A DNA stretch of 64,000 nucleotides from Promethearchaeota archaeon. GTDB taxonomy: Archaea > Asgardarchaeota > Lokiarchaeia > Sigyniarchaeales > Promethearchaeaceae. The stretch covers positions 1-64,000 of the forward strand of contig JAFGBS010000019.1 of the NCBI GenBank assembly GCA_016933055.1, given 5' to 3'. The position numbers and the translations under genes are program-made. Positions 54,492 to 63,384 of this stretch are shown in pieces. Position 1 is the first letter of the stretch. Every line of letters begins with the position of its first letter. The notes beneath the pieces were generated by a model, which was not told the origin of the DNA, did no database searches, and was given only the letters and a program-made list of their open reading frames with translations.

Positions 54492-55721
54492 TTATCCTCC
54501 AAATTCTTCTCTCCAATCCTCAAAACGCTGGATCTCTTCCTCACTTACGGTAGGTCGAATCTTTCGTAACGCATGATCAAAATCATCACGGTTAATAGGA
54601 CGAACTTGAACATCTGAATTTCCTTCGAGTGATCCCATTTTGTCTAATTCTCGTATGGGGCGCATAATTACCTCTCTGCACACAATTGCAATGTCACTTC
54701 CGGAGTATCCTTCTGTTATTTCGGCTAATTCACGAAAATCTACACTTTGTTCTCGATCAATTCCTCTTGTATGATAGGCAAATATGGCTTCCCGGGAATC
54801 AATATCGGGTAGGGGTGTATAAATTTTTCGTTCAAATCGACGTAAGAACGCACTATCAATATCCCACGGGCGGTTGGTCGCAGCCATGATGGTTAAGAGT
54901 TTCTTCGCAGTACTTCCTCCGCCTTTTACACCTTGGATCTCTTGGAGGAGCTGAGTTTTCAAACGACGTTCACCCCCTCCTTCGGAGGCGCCACCGCGTG
55001 TACCTGCAACAGAATCAATTTCATCAAAAAAGACAATACTCGGTGCCTTTCTTCGAGCAACATCAAATAAAGCGCGCACTAATTTTTCAGATTCCCCGAG
55101 CCATTTACTCATAATACTAGCGGAATCAGCAACAAAGAAAGTACATTTTATTTCATTTGCAGCTGCTTTGGCGAGCATAGTCTTACCACAACCCGGGGGT
55201 CCAAAAAGTAATATGCCTGACCATGGTTGTCGTGCACCGGTGAATAGCTCGGGTCGTTTTAACGGGAGAACTACAGCTTCACGAAGTGCTTGTTTGGGAT
55301 CAGGTAAACCGGCAATATCTTCCCAAGAAATATCGGGTTTTTCGATTAAAACCGTCCCCATGACCATCTTTTCCATTTCAAGTTCTTCTTCGGTTAATTC
55401 TTCTTCCTCTCCTTCTGCTTCCCCTTCCTCGCTATCTTTTCGTACGGAAGTGGATTTACCCGATAGAGAGGATCGTAATCGAACTCGCTTAGTTCCCATG
55501 CTCTTTAATTCGTCTGCACGATCTAAATATTCATGCGCTTTATCGGACCACATTTGTTTCATATTCGCATTTTTGGTGTATTTCGTGCATTCCACTAAGA
55601 TCTCAGCAGCTTTAATATAATTTATGGTCGCTTCCCGGTAGTTTTTTGCTCTATCAAATGCAATCGCTTGCGATGCGATTTGTTTTGCATATTTAAGCAT
55701 TTTTGAATCTGTTGAGGACAT
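54492..55721 (-). CDS. vps4: Vps4-like ESCRT AAA ATPase
   Basis: A Vps4-type ATPase that disassembles ESCRT-III filaments. The N-terminal MIT domain is a three-helix bundle (1-75; AFDRAKNYREATINYIKAAEIL). An acidic linker (97-120) leads to the AAA core: Walker A GPPGCGKT (174-181), pore loop SKWLGESEK, Walker B VFFDEID (230-236), sensor ATNRPWDID, arginine fingers R294/R295, and a C-terminal helix EIQRFEDWREEFG like that of eukaryotic Vps4. It is co-transcribed with the Vps25-like gene. Asgard archaea carry ESCRT for cell division or membrane remodelling. No ESCRT-III gene is in this window. Confidence 0.95.
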   Translation of the reverse strand: MSSTDSKMLKYAKQIASQAIAFDRAKNYREATINYIKAAEILVECTKYTKNANMKQMWSDKAHEYLDRADELKSMGTKRVRLRSSLSGKSTSVRKDSEEGEAEGEEEELTEEELEMEKMVMGTVLIEKPDISWEDIAGLPDPKQALREAVVLPLKRPELFTGARQPWSGILLFGPPGCGKTMLAKAAANEIKCTFFVADSASIMSKWLGESEKLVRALFDVARRKAPSIVFFDEIDSVAGTRGGASEGGGERRLKTQLLQEIQGVKGGGSTAKKLLTIMAATNRPWDIDSAFLRRFERKIYTPLPDIDSREAIFAYHTRGIDREQSVDFRELAEITEGYSGSDIAIVCREVIMRPIRELDKMGSLEGNSDVQVRPINRDDFDHALRKIRPTVSEEEIQRFEDWREEFGG

Positions 55722-55893
55722 TTTTTCTTAGCTGTGACTCCATTTTCTGATGTTTAGTATAAAAACTGCTTTAATTAAATCTTATTCAGATTCACATTTT
55801 AGCAAAATTAAGGTATAAAAGAAAATTTAACCCTAATATTTTATGGGATTTGCAACTAAAAAATGCTGTAATCAAGAAACGGAAAAGGAAGTA

Positions 55894-56814
55894 CTAAAAA
55901 AATGACAAAATTTCTTTATGTAGATGTTCATTGGAAAAAACATATCCGGGAGCCGTAATTTCACAAATCTTTTCTTTAAATTGAAGTTTCTTTCCCGAAA
56001 TATCGGTTGAAAATCCTCCAGCCTCCCGAACGAGCAAATCTCCCGGGCAAAAATCCCATGAATACATTTTGGATCGATTTAGATGTGTATAAAAATCATA
56101 ACTTCCATCTGCAATTTTACAGAATTTTCCCATTCCATCCATTGAAAGTCGATTGCTTTCTTTTATTCCAATTTTATTTAGAAAACTTAAGGTTGCATCT
56201 GATAAATTATGTAATGATATACACACTCGTGCGTTTTTAAGTTGTTTTTGGGAGCTGACATGCACTGGATGAAATTTTCTTCCCCCAAATGACGCTTCTG
56301 CTCCCTGCCCCAGTTCGGCAGAAAAGACTGCCAGTCCATCATCATCGTAATTCGGAGCAGCGATTGCACTCACTATAGGTTCAGAATTTACTACTAGACT
56401 GATACCAATAGAATAGGAAAGATGCTCTACGAATCCTTTTGTACCATCCACAGGATCTATAGTCCATTGACGATTCGATAGATTTCCCCGGTAATTAAGC
56501 GTGGATTTCAAGTTTTTGATATCTATTTTTTGATCGTGAAAACACCGTTGGATTATCTCCTCTTGGGATGAACTCAGTTCGTCTATAACTTCTTCCGCAA
56601 ATATTTGATCACCGGGAAATACTTTCCTCAAATTATAATTGATAAAAATCTGTGAAGCATAGTCCGCTAGGGTCACAGGAGAATGATCTCGTTTTTCCAA
56701 CGTTCTAAATCCTGTTTCTCGGAACCATTCGGTGATTCCTGCCGCCTTTTTTACTAACTTGCGCGCTAACTCGATCTCTTGTTTATATTTACTCATTGTC
56801 CTCCTCGAGTCCAA
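55894..56814 (-). CDS. CysQ/Hal2-type 3'(2'),5'-bisphosphate nucleotidase or inositol phosphatase
   Basis: A lithium-sensitive-phosphatase-fold enzyme: SPVTLADYASQ (D), the catalytic EE (FAEEVID), the metal motif WTIDPVDGTKGF (about 136-147), and WDFCPGDLLVREAGG with the final Asp ligand. DPVDGTKGF, with Lys rather than Arg/Ala, is the form seen in Hal2/CysQ enzymes that hydrolyse pAp or PAPS. At 306 residues it is a normal length. It starts near Met1 or Met7. No sulfate-assimilation gene is close, so inositol-phosphate hydrolysis remains possible. Confidence 0.82.
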   Translation of the reverse strand: MDSRRTMSKYKQEIELARKLVKKAAGITEWFRETGFRTLEKRDHSPVTLADYASQIFINYNLRKVFPGDQIFAEEVIDELSSSQEEIIQRCFHDQKIDIKNLKSTLNYRGNLSNRQWTIDPVDGTKGFVEHLSYSIGISLVVNSEPIVSAIAAPNYDDDGLAVFSAELGQGAEASFGGRKFHPVHVSSQKQLKNARVCISLHNLSDATLSFLNKIGIKESNRLSMDGMGKFCKIADGSYDFYTHLNRSKMYSWDFCPGDLLVREAGGFSTDISGKKLQFKEKICEITAPGYVFSNEHLHKEILSFF

Positions 56815-56902
56815 TTACTTTAAAATCAAATTTTTCTAACTCCTTATTAGCTTAGTTGATCCACCAATTATTAAATTACGTACTAGTAATACGTTGAAGG
56901 TT

Positions 56903-57478
56903 TTACATTGCTTCTTCCCGAGTAGGTTCCTTTGCTTTATGAAAACCATTGAGCATCGCCGCTATATATGCTCCCATTTGCTTGAAACGCCAATATTAAG
57001 GATGATAGGTATGATCCCATGTTAATGATTTGTTTTCTCGTATTGTTTCACGTAAAGTCTGGTATACTTGTCTAAAACGTCCTAAAACTACTATATCCTC
57101 ATCTTTAAGCTCGAACTAGGGAGCAATTTTTCTTAAGATTCCCTCCATTCCGGCTTCAATTTCACATTTCATTGCCAAAAGTTCCCATTGTGAAACATCT
57201 TTGGTCCCTTCCTTTTCCTCTTCCTTTTTATAGAACCTTAAAAGTTTCCAAATTTTGAAAAATTCTCTATATAATCGGTCAAAAGTATTTGCAGCAGAAA
57301 ACTGTAATTCCCTTCTTTTTAGCCTAACAGACTATTTAGCGGAAATTGATTGCTTTACTCCCCATGAAAAAAGAAGAATGACTACAGAGGACGTAACAAT
57401 TAACCCAAATTGAATTAACTCTAATTGTACCTCCGGATCCATTGAAACTACCACATGTTGAGATAGATGAGAATCCAT
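56903..57478 (-). pseudogene. Broken gene for a membrane-anchored helical protein, three in-frame stops
   Basis: This stretch has no uninterrupted gene, but a single frame runs 192 codons from ATG 57478 to TAA 56903 with three stops: TAG at 57332-57334, TAG at 57116-57118 and TAA at 56996-56998. Between them the sequence is protein-like: an N-terminal membrane helix (LIQFGLIVTSSVVILLFSW) followed by basic residues, then helical sequence (KEGTKDVSQWELLAMKCEIE, LRETIRENKSLTWDH, YWRFKQMGAYIAAMLNG). Each stop is one C-to-T change away from a Gln codon. Part of the middle (57240-57305) reads better in a neighbouring frame (RLYREFFKIWKLL), so a compensating pair of small indels is possible. The original function is unknown. 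Confidence 0.65.
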
Positions 57479-57606
57479 CCTTTTTTTTAACTTTTCAACT
57501 ATTTATTGAATAGAATCGAAAAAGACTAGGTCATGCATTTATCTATTTTTTTTACGTTATATGGTAACAATTTATCTGATTAAGTTTCTTTCTAAGAAAT
57601 GATAAA

Positions 57607-58398
57607 ATGCGAATTGAAATTTTAGTAATTGGGAATGAAATTCTCATTGGAAAATGTCAGGATACCAATTCTAATTGGATGGCAAAACGTATCGCAAAAT
57701 ATGGTCATATTCTTTCAAGAATTACCACTATTGGGGATATTGAGGATGATATAGCAGAAACGATTCAGAGCATTCTTCATCGTGAACCGGATATCATCAT
57801 CACTTCAGGGGGTCTTGGACCCACATTTGATGATATCACTATGCAAAGTGTTGCAAAAGGATTGAATCGAAAACTGACGATAGACAAACACGCCTATAGG
57901 CTTATCAAAAAAGGTTATGAAAAAGCTTATGATAAGGGGCTATTGAAATTACGAGAGATGACGAAAGAACGTGAAAAAATGGCATATTTACCCACTAACT
58001 CTACAATGCTCCCTAACTTAGTCGGTGCAGCACCAGGTGTAAAAATTAAAGAGGGAAATTCAATAATCTATATTTTACCGGGAGTACCGACCGAATTAAA
58101 AAAAATGTTCCGTGAATTTATTATACCTTATTTATCAAAAAAAAAAGGGAAATTCCTTGAGAAAGGATTTATCATTCGAGATATCGGAGAATCCCAACTG
58201 GCCCCTTTCATTACCTCACTCGAGGAAAAGAATCCGAAATTATGGATTAAAACGCATCCTAGAACTCAATATGGCGTAGAATTGGAATTATCAATAACGG
58301 CTTTCAATTTAGAAAATGCTTCTGATACTGTTGATTCCATTTTAGATGAAGTAAGAGCAATTGTCGCATCATTGGGAGGGAAAGTCATCGAAAAATAA
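57607..58398 (+). CDS. CinA-like molybdopterin-binding-domain protein
   Basis: A protein of the CinA N-terminal (MoCF-biosynthesis-like) family. Seen are EILVIGNEILIGKCQDTNSNWMA, TIGDIEDDI, DIIITSGGLGPTFDDITMQSVA and YILPGVPTELKKMF. The C-terminal NMN-deamidase domain of bacterial CinA is missing, as in the archaeal relatives (263 residues). These archaeal proteins are called CinA-related; some CinA-family members cleave ADP-ribose or similar nucleotides. The start is ATG at 57607. Its stop is 4 bp from the convergent coiled-coil gene. Confidence 0.85.
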   Translation: MRIEILVIGNEILIGKCQDTNSNWMAKRIAKYGHILSRITTIGDIEDDIAETIQSILHREPDIIITSGGLGPTFDDITMQSVAKGLNRKLTIDKHAYRLIKKGYEKAYDKGLLKLREMTKEREKMAYLPTNSTMLPNLVGAAPGVKIKEGNSIIYILPGVPTELKKMFREFIIPYLSKKKGKFLEKGFIIRDIGESQLAPFITSLEEKNPKLWIKTHPRTQYGVELELSITAFNLENASDTVDSILDEVRAIVASLGGKVIEK

Positions 58399-58402
58399 TA
58401 TT

Positions 58403-59032
58403 CTACCATCCAAAATCCCGAATATTTTCACGTACTTTTTGCCAAGCTTTATCTAGCGTTTTGACGTTATCTACCAGCCATTCCTTCTTCCTGTCAACGA
58501 TATTTTGAGACCTTTTTATTTTTGTATCAATGTCATGGATTTGTCTTCTCTTATTCTCTAATTTTTTCTCTGCAACCATCCGATTTTCTGCTTTTAAATA
58601 GTCATAAACCAAACTTTGCCATTTTTCCCGTAAACTAACTAAGGTGCTCAGTTCTCGTTTATAATCATTTTTTTGCTGGAGAAATTCTTTCATAGCCATG
58701 TGAAGGTCGGTGAATGCTTCAGATAAATTAAGTTGGTTCACAGAGGTTTTCTCAAGATTATCTATGCTTTTCTTAAGAGAACGAATTTCCTCTTCAGACA
58801 CATCACTAACAGGGTTCTTTACCGCGATTTCTACCAGTTGTAATAATTTTTTCTCTTCATCAATCAAATTTTGCTTTTCCCGACTGATCCGGGTTAAATA
58901 TTTCGCGAACTCTTTGATGGTGCGGAGTTCATCGTTCTCGAGCTGGACGACTTTGTCCAATCGCTCATATGCTCTTTGTTTTTGTTTCAAAATTTCTATT
59001 TCATCATCCGATAACATACGTATTTTTTGCAT
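58403..59032 (-). CDS. Coiled-coil protein paired with a longin-like gene
   Basis: A 209-residue protein that is nearly all helix: heptad segments at about 8-65, 72-100, 110-150 and 155-205, rich in Leu, Glu and Lys (EILKQKQRAYERLDKVVQLE, KQNLIDEEKKLLQLVEIA). No enzyme motif, membrane segment or signal peptide is seen. It follows the longin-like gene after 21 bp on the same strand, so the two probably work as a pair, for example as a tether and its binding module. Function inferred only from context. Confidence 0.65.
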   Translation of the reverse strand: MQKIRMLSDDEIEILKQKQRAYERLDKVVQLENDELRTIKEFAKYLTRISREKQNLIDEEKKLLQLVEIAVKNPVSDVSEEEIRSLKKSIDNLEKTSVNQLNLSEAFTDLHMAMKEFLQQKNDYKRELSTLVSLREKWQSLVYDYLKAENRMVAEKKLENKRRQIHDIDTKIKRSQNIVDRKKEWLVDNVKTLDKAWQKVRENIRDFGW

Positions 59033-59053
59033 TGTGGATACCTTTTTCTTATA

Positions 59054-59521
59054 TTAAAAAATATGATCAAATCGTTCAGAAGGGGTTTCTTTCAAATCTT
59101 GAAGCACTTCATCAAAAACAGGTAGAAAGGAATTGAATTTTGATGATTGGATCGTCGACATTTTATGAGCTTTGGGAAATTGGGTTAAAAATTTCTCTTG
59201 TATTTTTTCCAGTAAATCCGATAATAATTGTACATTCATTTCTTTATCTCCGATTCCATAAAAGATCAGATGTGGAGCTTTTTGAAGCGCCTCTGGAGTA
59301 ATCTCTTTAAAGGGACTAGTCAGCACAATTTTGTAGTTTTTCATATTAAGAGTACTGATATTTTGAGATAACACTACCCTACTCATGTTTAAAATTGCAT
59401 CTAATAAGGCATTTCTCAGATCGGGGTCATTATTAATTTTATTTAAATTGGAATCCGATGAATATTGCTTGTAAAGTATACTAACTCCATTAAGAATGAT
59501 TCCAACCTCGGAAACGTTCAT
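59054..59521 (-). CDS. Small longin/roadblock-like protein
   Basis: A 155-residue protein that reads as a single longin-type domain: a first strand VGIILNGVSILYKQY, a helix (LRNALLDAILNMSRVVL), the paired strands MKNYKIVLTSPF and PHLIFYGIGDKE, then a long helix (VQLLSDLLEKIQEKFLTQF) and a closing helix (FLPVFDEVLQDL). Longin domains of this size act as GTPase or SNARE-type partners in eukaryotes. It is the first gene of a two-gene unit with a coiled-coil protein. No GTPase is adjacent here. The fold is inferred. Confidence 0.6.
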   Translation of the reverse strand: MNVSEVGIILNGVSILYKQYSSDSNLNKINNDPDLRNALLDAILNMSRVVLSQNISTLNMKNYKIVLTSPFKEITPEALQKAPHLIFYGIGDKEMNVQLLSDLLEKIQEKFLTQFPKAHKMSTIQSSKFNSFLPVFDEVLQDLKETPSERFDHIF

Positions 59522-59618
59522 TTTATCTCATTATTTGCCTTATTGGTTCTCTTATGATTAGTATACATTTTGATCTTATTTAATTTAAGCACAAGGTGAA
59601 AGTCGTTGATGGATTATA

Positions 59619-59918
59619 ATGCAATACAATAAAGATTTAAAATCAGATCGTATTCATCTGGACATTAATAAAATAATGGATGATAAAATGACCCTCTCAA
59701 AAGAAGAAGTTCAAACTCATTTAGATAAGGTTAGACCCCAGTTGCAGGCAGATGGGGGAGATATTGAATTAGTGGAAGTTAAAGAAGACAAAATATATGT
59801 TAGACTCCAAGGGCATTGTCGAGGGTGTGCAATGTCTCAATATACCCTTAAGATGGGAATTGAACAATATTTACGAAAGCAATTAGGTAATGAATTAGAA
59901 GTAATTAGCGTAGACTAG
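59619..59918 (+). CDS. NifU C-terminal-domain iron-sulfur scaffold protein
   Basis: A 99-residue protein (a Met at residue 20 or 25 may be the real start) with the Nfu/NifU scaffold domain: VRPQLQADGGDIELVEV, the cluster-binding GHCRGCAMSQYTL (CxxC, about 69-72) and MGIEQYLRKQL. It delivers Fe-S clusters to apoproteins. There is no SUF/ISC gene nearby. It lies alone between the longin-like unit and gap. Confidence 0.92.
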   Translation: MQYNKDLKSDRIHLDINKIMDDKMTLSKEEVQTHLDKVRPQLQADGGDIELVEVKEDKIYVRLQGHCRGCAMSQYTLKMGIEQYLRKQLGNELEVISVD

Positions 59919-60055
59919 CTGTAATTTTTTTTTCTTCTCTCTTAAAAGCACTCTTCTTACTGATTTATTGTAAGAATACATTTTAAATTAGCTAAATCTA
60001 TAAACTTTTTATACTATTTTCTCTGGATGTACGCGATAATATGAGGTAAAAGAAT

Positions 60056-61057
60056 ATGACACATAAAGTAGCAATAAATGGAATGGGACGTATTGGAAGA
60101 GCAACTTTGAAGATATTGATGGATACTCCAGATTTGGAGTTGGTTGCGGTTAACGATATCGTTCCTATCGAGACTATAGAATATCTTTTAAAATATGACA
60201 CGGTTTATGGAAAATATAAGAAAAATGTGAAAATACAAGGCTCAAATCTTGTTATTGATGGAAAACCCATTTCCTATAATCAAGAAAGAGATCCTACGAA
60301 ACTCCCATGGAGCAAACTCCAAGTAGAACTTGTTTTCGAATGTACTGGGATATTCACAAAGACAGAAGACCTCCGAAAACATATACAAGCAGGTGCCAAA
60401 TATGTGGTACTATCAGCTCCCACAAAATCGAGTGATATGCCAACAATTGTGCATGGAGTAAATTCTCCAGAAGGAAAACCGGTAATCTTTTCATGTGCGT
60501 CATGTACCACGAACTGTATCACCCCTGTAGTAGAAATTATGGACCGACGCATTGGTGTTGAAAAAGCTATTATGACAACAGTTCATGCATACACTTCTAC
60601 CCAATCACTTGTAGATGGTCCCGTTGCAAAAGATGTGAGTCGGGGAAGGGCAGCAGCCTTGAACTTTGTGCCTACTACCACAGGGGCAGCAATTGCGACC
60701 ACTTTAGCATTACCCAATTTGAAGGGAAGATTTGACGGTGTTGCAATTCGAGGTCCTGTACCCGTAGGATCTATTGCGGACATAACTTTTATTACAAAAA
60801 AAGATACTTCTGCGGAAGAGATCGAAAAGATTTTCAGGGAAGAAGCAGAAACTGAACGCTATAAAGGAATTCTTGGTGTTGCCGATGATCCTATTGTTTC
60901 CTCGGATATTATAGGCGATCCTCGAGCTTCAGTCGTAGATCCACGTATGACAACTGTCGTGTCGGGTAATTTAGTTAAAATAATGACATGGTACGACAAC
61001 GAATGGGGTTATTGCCACCAAATGGTACGGGAAGCAATCAAAACTTTGAGAAATTGA
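60056..61057 (+). CDS. gap: Glyceraldehyde-3-phosphate dehydrogenase, class I (bacterial type)
   Basis: NAD-dependent phosphorylating GAPDH. The Rossmann start is VAINGMGRIGRATL, then the catalytic SCASCTTNC (Cys about 151), TTVHAYTSTQSLVDGP (His about 179), RGRAAALNFVPTTTGAA and WYDNEWGYCHQM near the end. This is the bacterial/eukaryotic class I enzyme, not the class II form typical of most archaea. It is followed after 32 bp by phosphoglycerate kinase, the next step of glycolysis. The two-gene unit suggests acquisition from a bacterium or an inherited Asgard trait. Confidence 0.96.
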   Translation: MTHKVAINGMGRIGRATLKILMDTPDLELVAVNDIVPIETIEYLLKYDTVYGKYKKNVKIQGSNLVIDGKPISYNQERDPTKLPWSKLQVELVFECTGIFTKTEDLRKHIQAGAKYVVLSAPTKSSDMPTIVHGVNSPEGKPVIFSCASCTTNCITPVVEIMDRRIGVEKAIMTTVHAYTSTQSLVDGPVAKDVSRGRAAALNFVPTTTGAAIATTLALPNLKGRFDGVAIRGPVPVGSIADITFITKKDTSAEEIEKIFREEAETERYKGILGVADDPIVSSDIIGDPRASVVDPRMTTVVSGNLVKIMTWYDNEWGYCHQMVREAIKTLRN

Positions 61058-61089
61058 AATTACTCTTCTTTGTAGGAGATATTGAACAT

Positions 61090-62295
61090 ATGGTTGAAAT
61101 GAACTTTAAAAGCATAGAGGATTTCGACTTAACTGGGAAGAAAGTTCTACTCAGAGTCGATATAAACTCTAGCATAGATATTGAGAACTATAGTATTCGG
61201 GAGGATCCTCGAATTCGGGCAATTCTTCCCACCCTAGACAGACTGAAAGATTCTGCAGTCGTACTACTTGCTCATCAAAGTAGACCTGGAGAAAAGGACT
61301 TTATCTCCTTAAAACTTCATGCCGATAAGATTGAATCATATCTACCCACTAAAGTGCAATTTATAGAGGATATCTTTGGAGAAAAAGCCATACAAGCAAT
61401 CAAAGAATTAAAGCCTGGAAAGATTTTACTATTAGATAATATTCGAAAATGGGACAGGGAAAATGTGGAGAGTTCTATCGAGGAAGCAGAACAAACCGAA
61501 CTCATTCAAAAACTCAGTCCGTATTTTGATTATTTTATCAATGATGCATTCGGAGCAGCACATCGAGCACAACCCTCATTAATTGGCTGGCCCACCCTTA
61601 TATGTGGACCCTTGGTAAAGAAAGAATTGGATATGGTGAATAAGTTATTGAATCCAGAACATCCCTCTATTATGATTGTAGGTGGAGCCAAAGCCGATGA
61701 TAAATTTAAAGCATTGAAATACAATTTGGAAAAGGGAAATCTGGATAAAGCATTAATTGCAGGATTGACTGCCTCCATGATCTTGCTAGCTAAAGGCGTT
61801 AAACTATCAGAAACCGATACTAAATTAGTGAAAAAATACTCCGATAAACTACAAGGTGATATTCTTGACGTAATGCAAAAATTCAAAGCCCAAATCATGC
61901 TCCCGGTAGATATTGCTACTGAAGAAAATGGTCAGCGGAAAGAAATCTCAATTGATCAATTGAATATAATACCTTATCCAATTGGAGATATCGGAGAAAG
62001 AACTCAAAAATTATATATAAATGCAATAAAATCAGCAAAAACTGTCGTAGCTAATGGACCTCCAGGTATATTCGAAAAAGAAGTATTTCAAAAAGGCACA
62101 TATCGCTTAATTGATGCAATGAATGAATCAGATGCTTATTGCGTAATTGGTGGAGGAGATATGGGCGCGGCTGCAGAGATGTATGGGAAAACTGATAACA
62201 TAACTATTTCTACTGGTGGTGGCGCTTTATTAGATATTTTATCTGGAAAAAAAGTTCCCCTCCTCATAGCATTACAATCTAAACCACCAAAATAA
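61090..62295 (+). CDS. pgk: Phosphoglycerate kinase
   Basis: Catalyses 1,3-bisphosphoglycerate + ADP to 3-phosphoglycerate + ATP. Seen are KVLLRVDINSS, the hinge region around VIVGGAKADDKF, ANGPPGIFE and the C-terminal CVIGGGDMGAAAE. The frame extends upstream to 60988 inside gap, but that part is not PGK-like; the ATG at 61090, with GGAG 11 nt upstream, is the likely start (401 residues). Co-transcribed with gap. The form is like other archaeal PGKs. Confidence 0.93.
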   Translation: MVEMNFKSIEDFDLTGKKVLLRVDINSSIDIENYSIREDPRIRAILPTLDRLKDSAVVLLAHQSRPGEKDFISLKLHADKIESYLPTKVQFIEDIFGEKAIQAIKELKPGKILLLDNIRKWDRENVESSIEEAEQTELIQKLSPYFDYFINDAFGAAHRAQPSLIGWPTLICGPLVKKELDMVNKLLNPEHPSIMIVGGAKADDKFKALKYNLEKGNLDKALIAGLTASMILLAKGVKLSETDTKLVKKYSDKLQGDILDVMQKFKAQIMLPVDIATEENGQRKEISIDQLNIIPYPIGDIGERTQKLYINAIKSAKTVVANGPPGIFEKEVFQKGTYRLIDAMNESDAYCVIGGGDMGAAAEMYGKTDNITISTGGGALLDILSGKKVPLLIALQSKPPK

Positions 62296-62304
62296 TTTTT
62301 TTTT
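62296..62304 (+). terminator. T9 run after pgk
   Basis: Nine T residues directly after the pgk stop, at the meeting point with the convergent dehydrogenase stop. T-runs of this length act as archaeal intrinsic terminators. Confidence 0.45.
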
Positions 62305-63343
62305 AATATTCTTTTTCCAGATTGACTACATTCAAATAGTCAGTGCGTCCCATACAGTACCTTCTGATGTTTTCTATCACCTCATTCCATCGTTGGAGGT
62401 CATCAAATGGCGATGCAGCCCGATGAGGAGACATTACAACGTTTTCTAATTCATGGAACGGATAATGATACGGATATTTCCTCCCGTTGGGATCCGGTTC
62501 AGGGTTATAATCATACCATACATCCAAAGCAGCCCCTGCTAATTTTTGAAATTTCAGACTGTTATAAAGAGCTTTCTCATTTACAACTGGACCCCTGCTA
62601 ATATTTACTAGTAATGCGGATTTATCTGTAGTAAACACATTCATTGCTTCTCGATCTATCAAATTTCTAGTTAATCGAGTCAAAGGCACACCAACAAACA
62701 TAATATCTATCCTTTCAAGAAACATATGCAATTCTTCTGGAGTATATTTTTGGAGTGGGGTGGGATAGTGTTCTTTTTCTTCCCATGATGTTCGTAATGC
62801 GGCAAAATTCAGGGTGAAACCGCTTAAAAATCGATGTATTTTTGAATTTACTTCTCCGTATCCCAATAATCCCACCGTGAGATCTCGCAATGGAATAGTT
62901 TTTGCAAAATCATCACCTCTCCTCCAATCGCCCTCCATCATCCAATAATGATGCGGTATTACTTTATTCATTATTGCTAATAATAAGGCAACTCCATGCT
63001 GAGCAGTAAAATACGTATTCCCGTGTCCATTTATTAAAATAATTTCTCTTGTTGCTGATACAGCTTTAAACAGGTCTATTAAGTGATGAACTCCTACCCC
63101 AGGATTGATAAACAACTTCAGCTTTTTTGCTGATTGTAATAATTCCTTTGTGGGGCGCCATCCTACCATAATATCAGCATCTTTCATATGTTTTGAATCA
63201 GGAGTAAAATCCTCTTCCACATTTTCTGTGAATTCGAGATGTAAATCCTTTATATCACTTAGATTTTGATATAAATAGTCTCGGAGTTCTTTTCGAATAT
63301 TCCAAAGGAACAGTACTTTTTTTCCTTCCATAAAAAAATCCAT
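62303..63343 (-). CDS. D-isomer-specific 2-hydroxyacid dehydrogenase
   Basis: An NAD(P)-dependent 2-hydroxyacid dehydrogenase-like protein (346 residues). The substrate domain contains KLKLFINPGVGVHHL and NGHGNTYFTAQHGVALLLA. The cofactor site is DLTVGLLGYGEVNSKIHRF (GxGxxx with Glu in place of the third Gly region), followed by LVNISRGPVVNEKAL (catalytic Arg) and SPHRAAS (catalytic His region). The glycine motif is modified (GYGEVN), so cofactor choice may differ. Met5 is an alternative start. Confidence 0.85.
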   Translation of the reverse strand: MDFFMEGKKVLFLWNIRKELRDYLYQNLSDIKDLHLEFTENVEEDFTPDSKHMKDADIMVGWRPTKELLQSAKKLKLFINPGVGVHHLIDLFKAVSATREIILINGHGNTYFTAQHGVALLLAIMNKVIPHHYWMMEGDWRRGDDFAKTIPLRDLTVGLLGYGEVNSKIHRFLSGFTLNFAALRTSWEEKEHYPTPLQKYTPEELHMFLERIDIMFVGVPLTRLTRNLIDREAMNVFTTDKSALLVNISRGPVVNEKALYNSLKFQKLAGAALDVWYDYNPEPDPNGRKYPYHYPFHELENVVMSPHRAASPFDDLQRWNEVIENIRRYCMGRTDYLNVVNLEKEY

Positions 63344-63384
63344 GAAGGAATCTTTTTTTTTCTTTCTGATTGATTAGTATTTAG

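Noticed and set aside
56903..57478. The TAG codons as pyrrolysine or Gln recoding
   Set aside because: TAA also interrupts the frame, other genes here end normally with TAG and TAA, and the MttB gene lacks an in-frame TAG. Decay is simpler.
60988..61089. Upstream extension of pgk into gap
   Set aside because: Overlaps the gap 3' end; PGK similarity begins just after ATG 61090.
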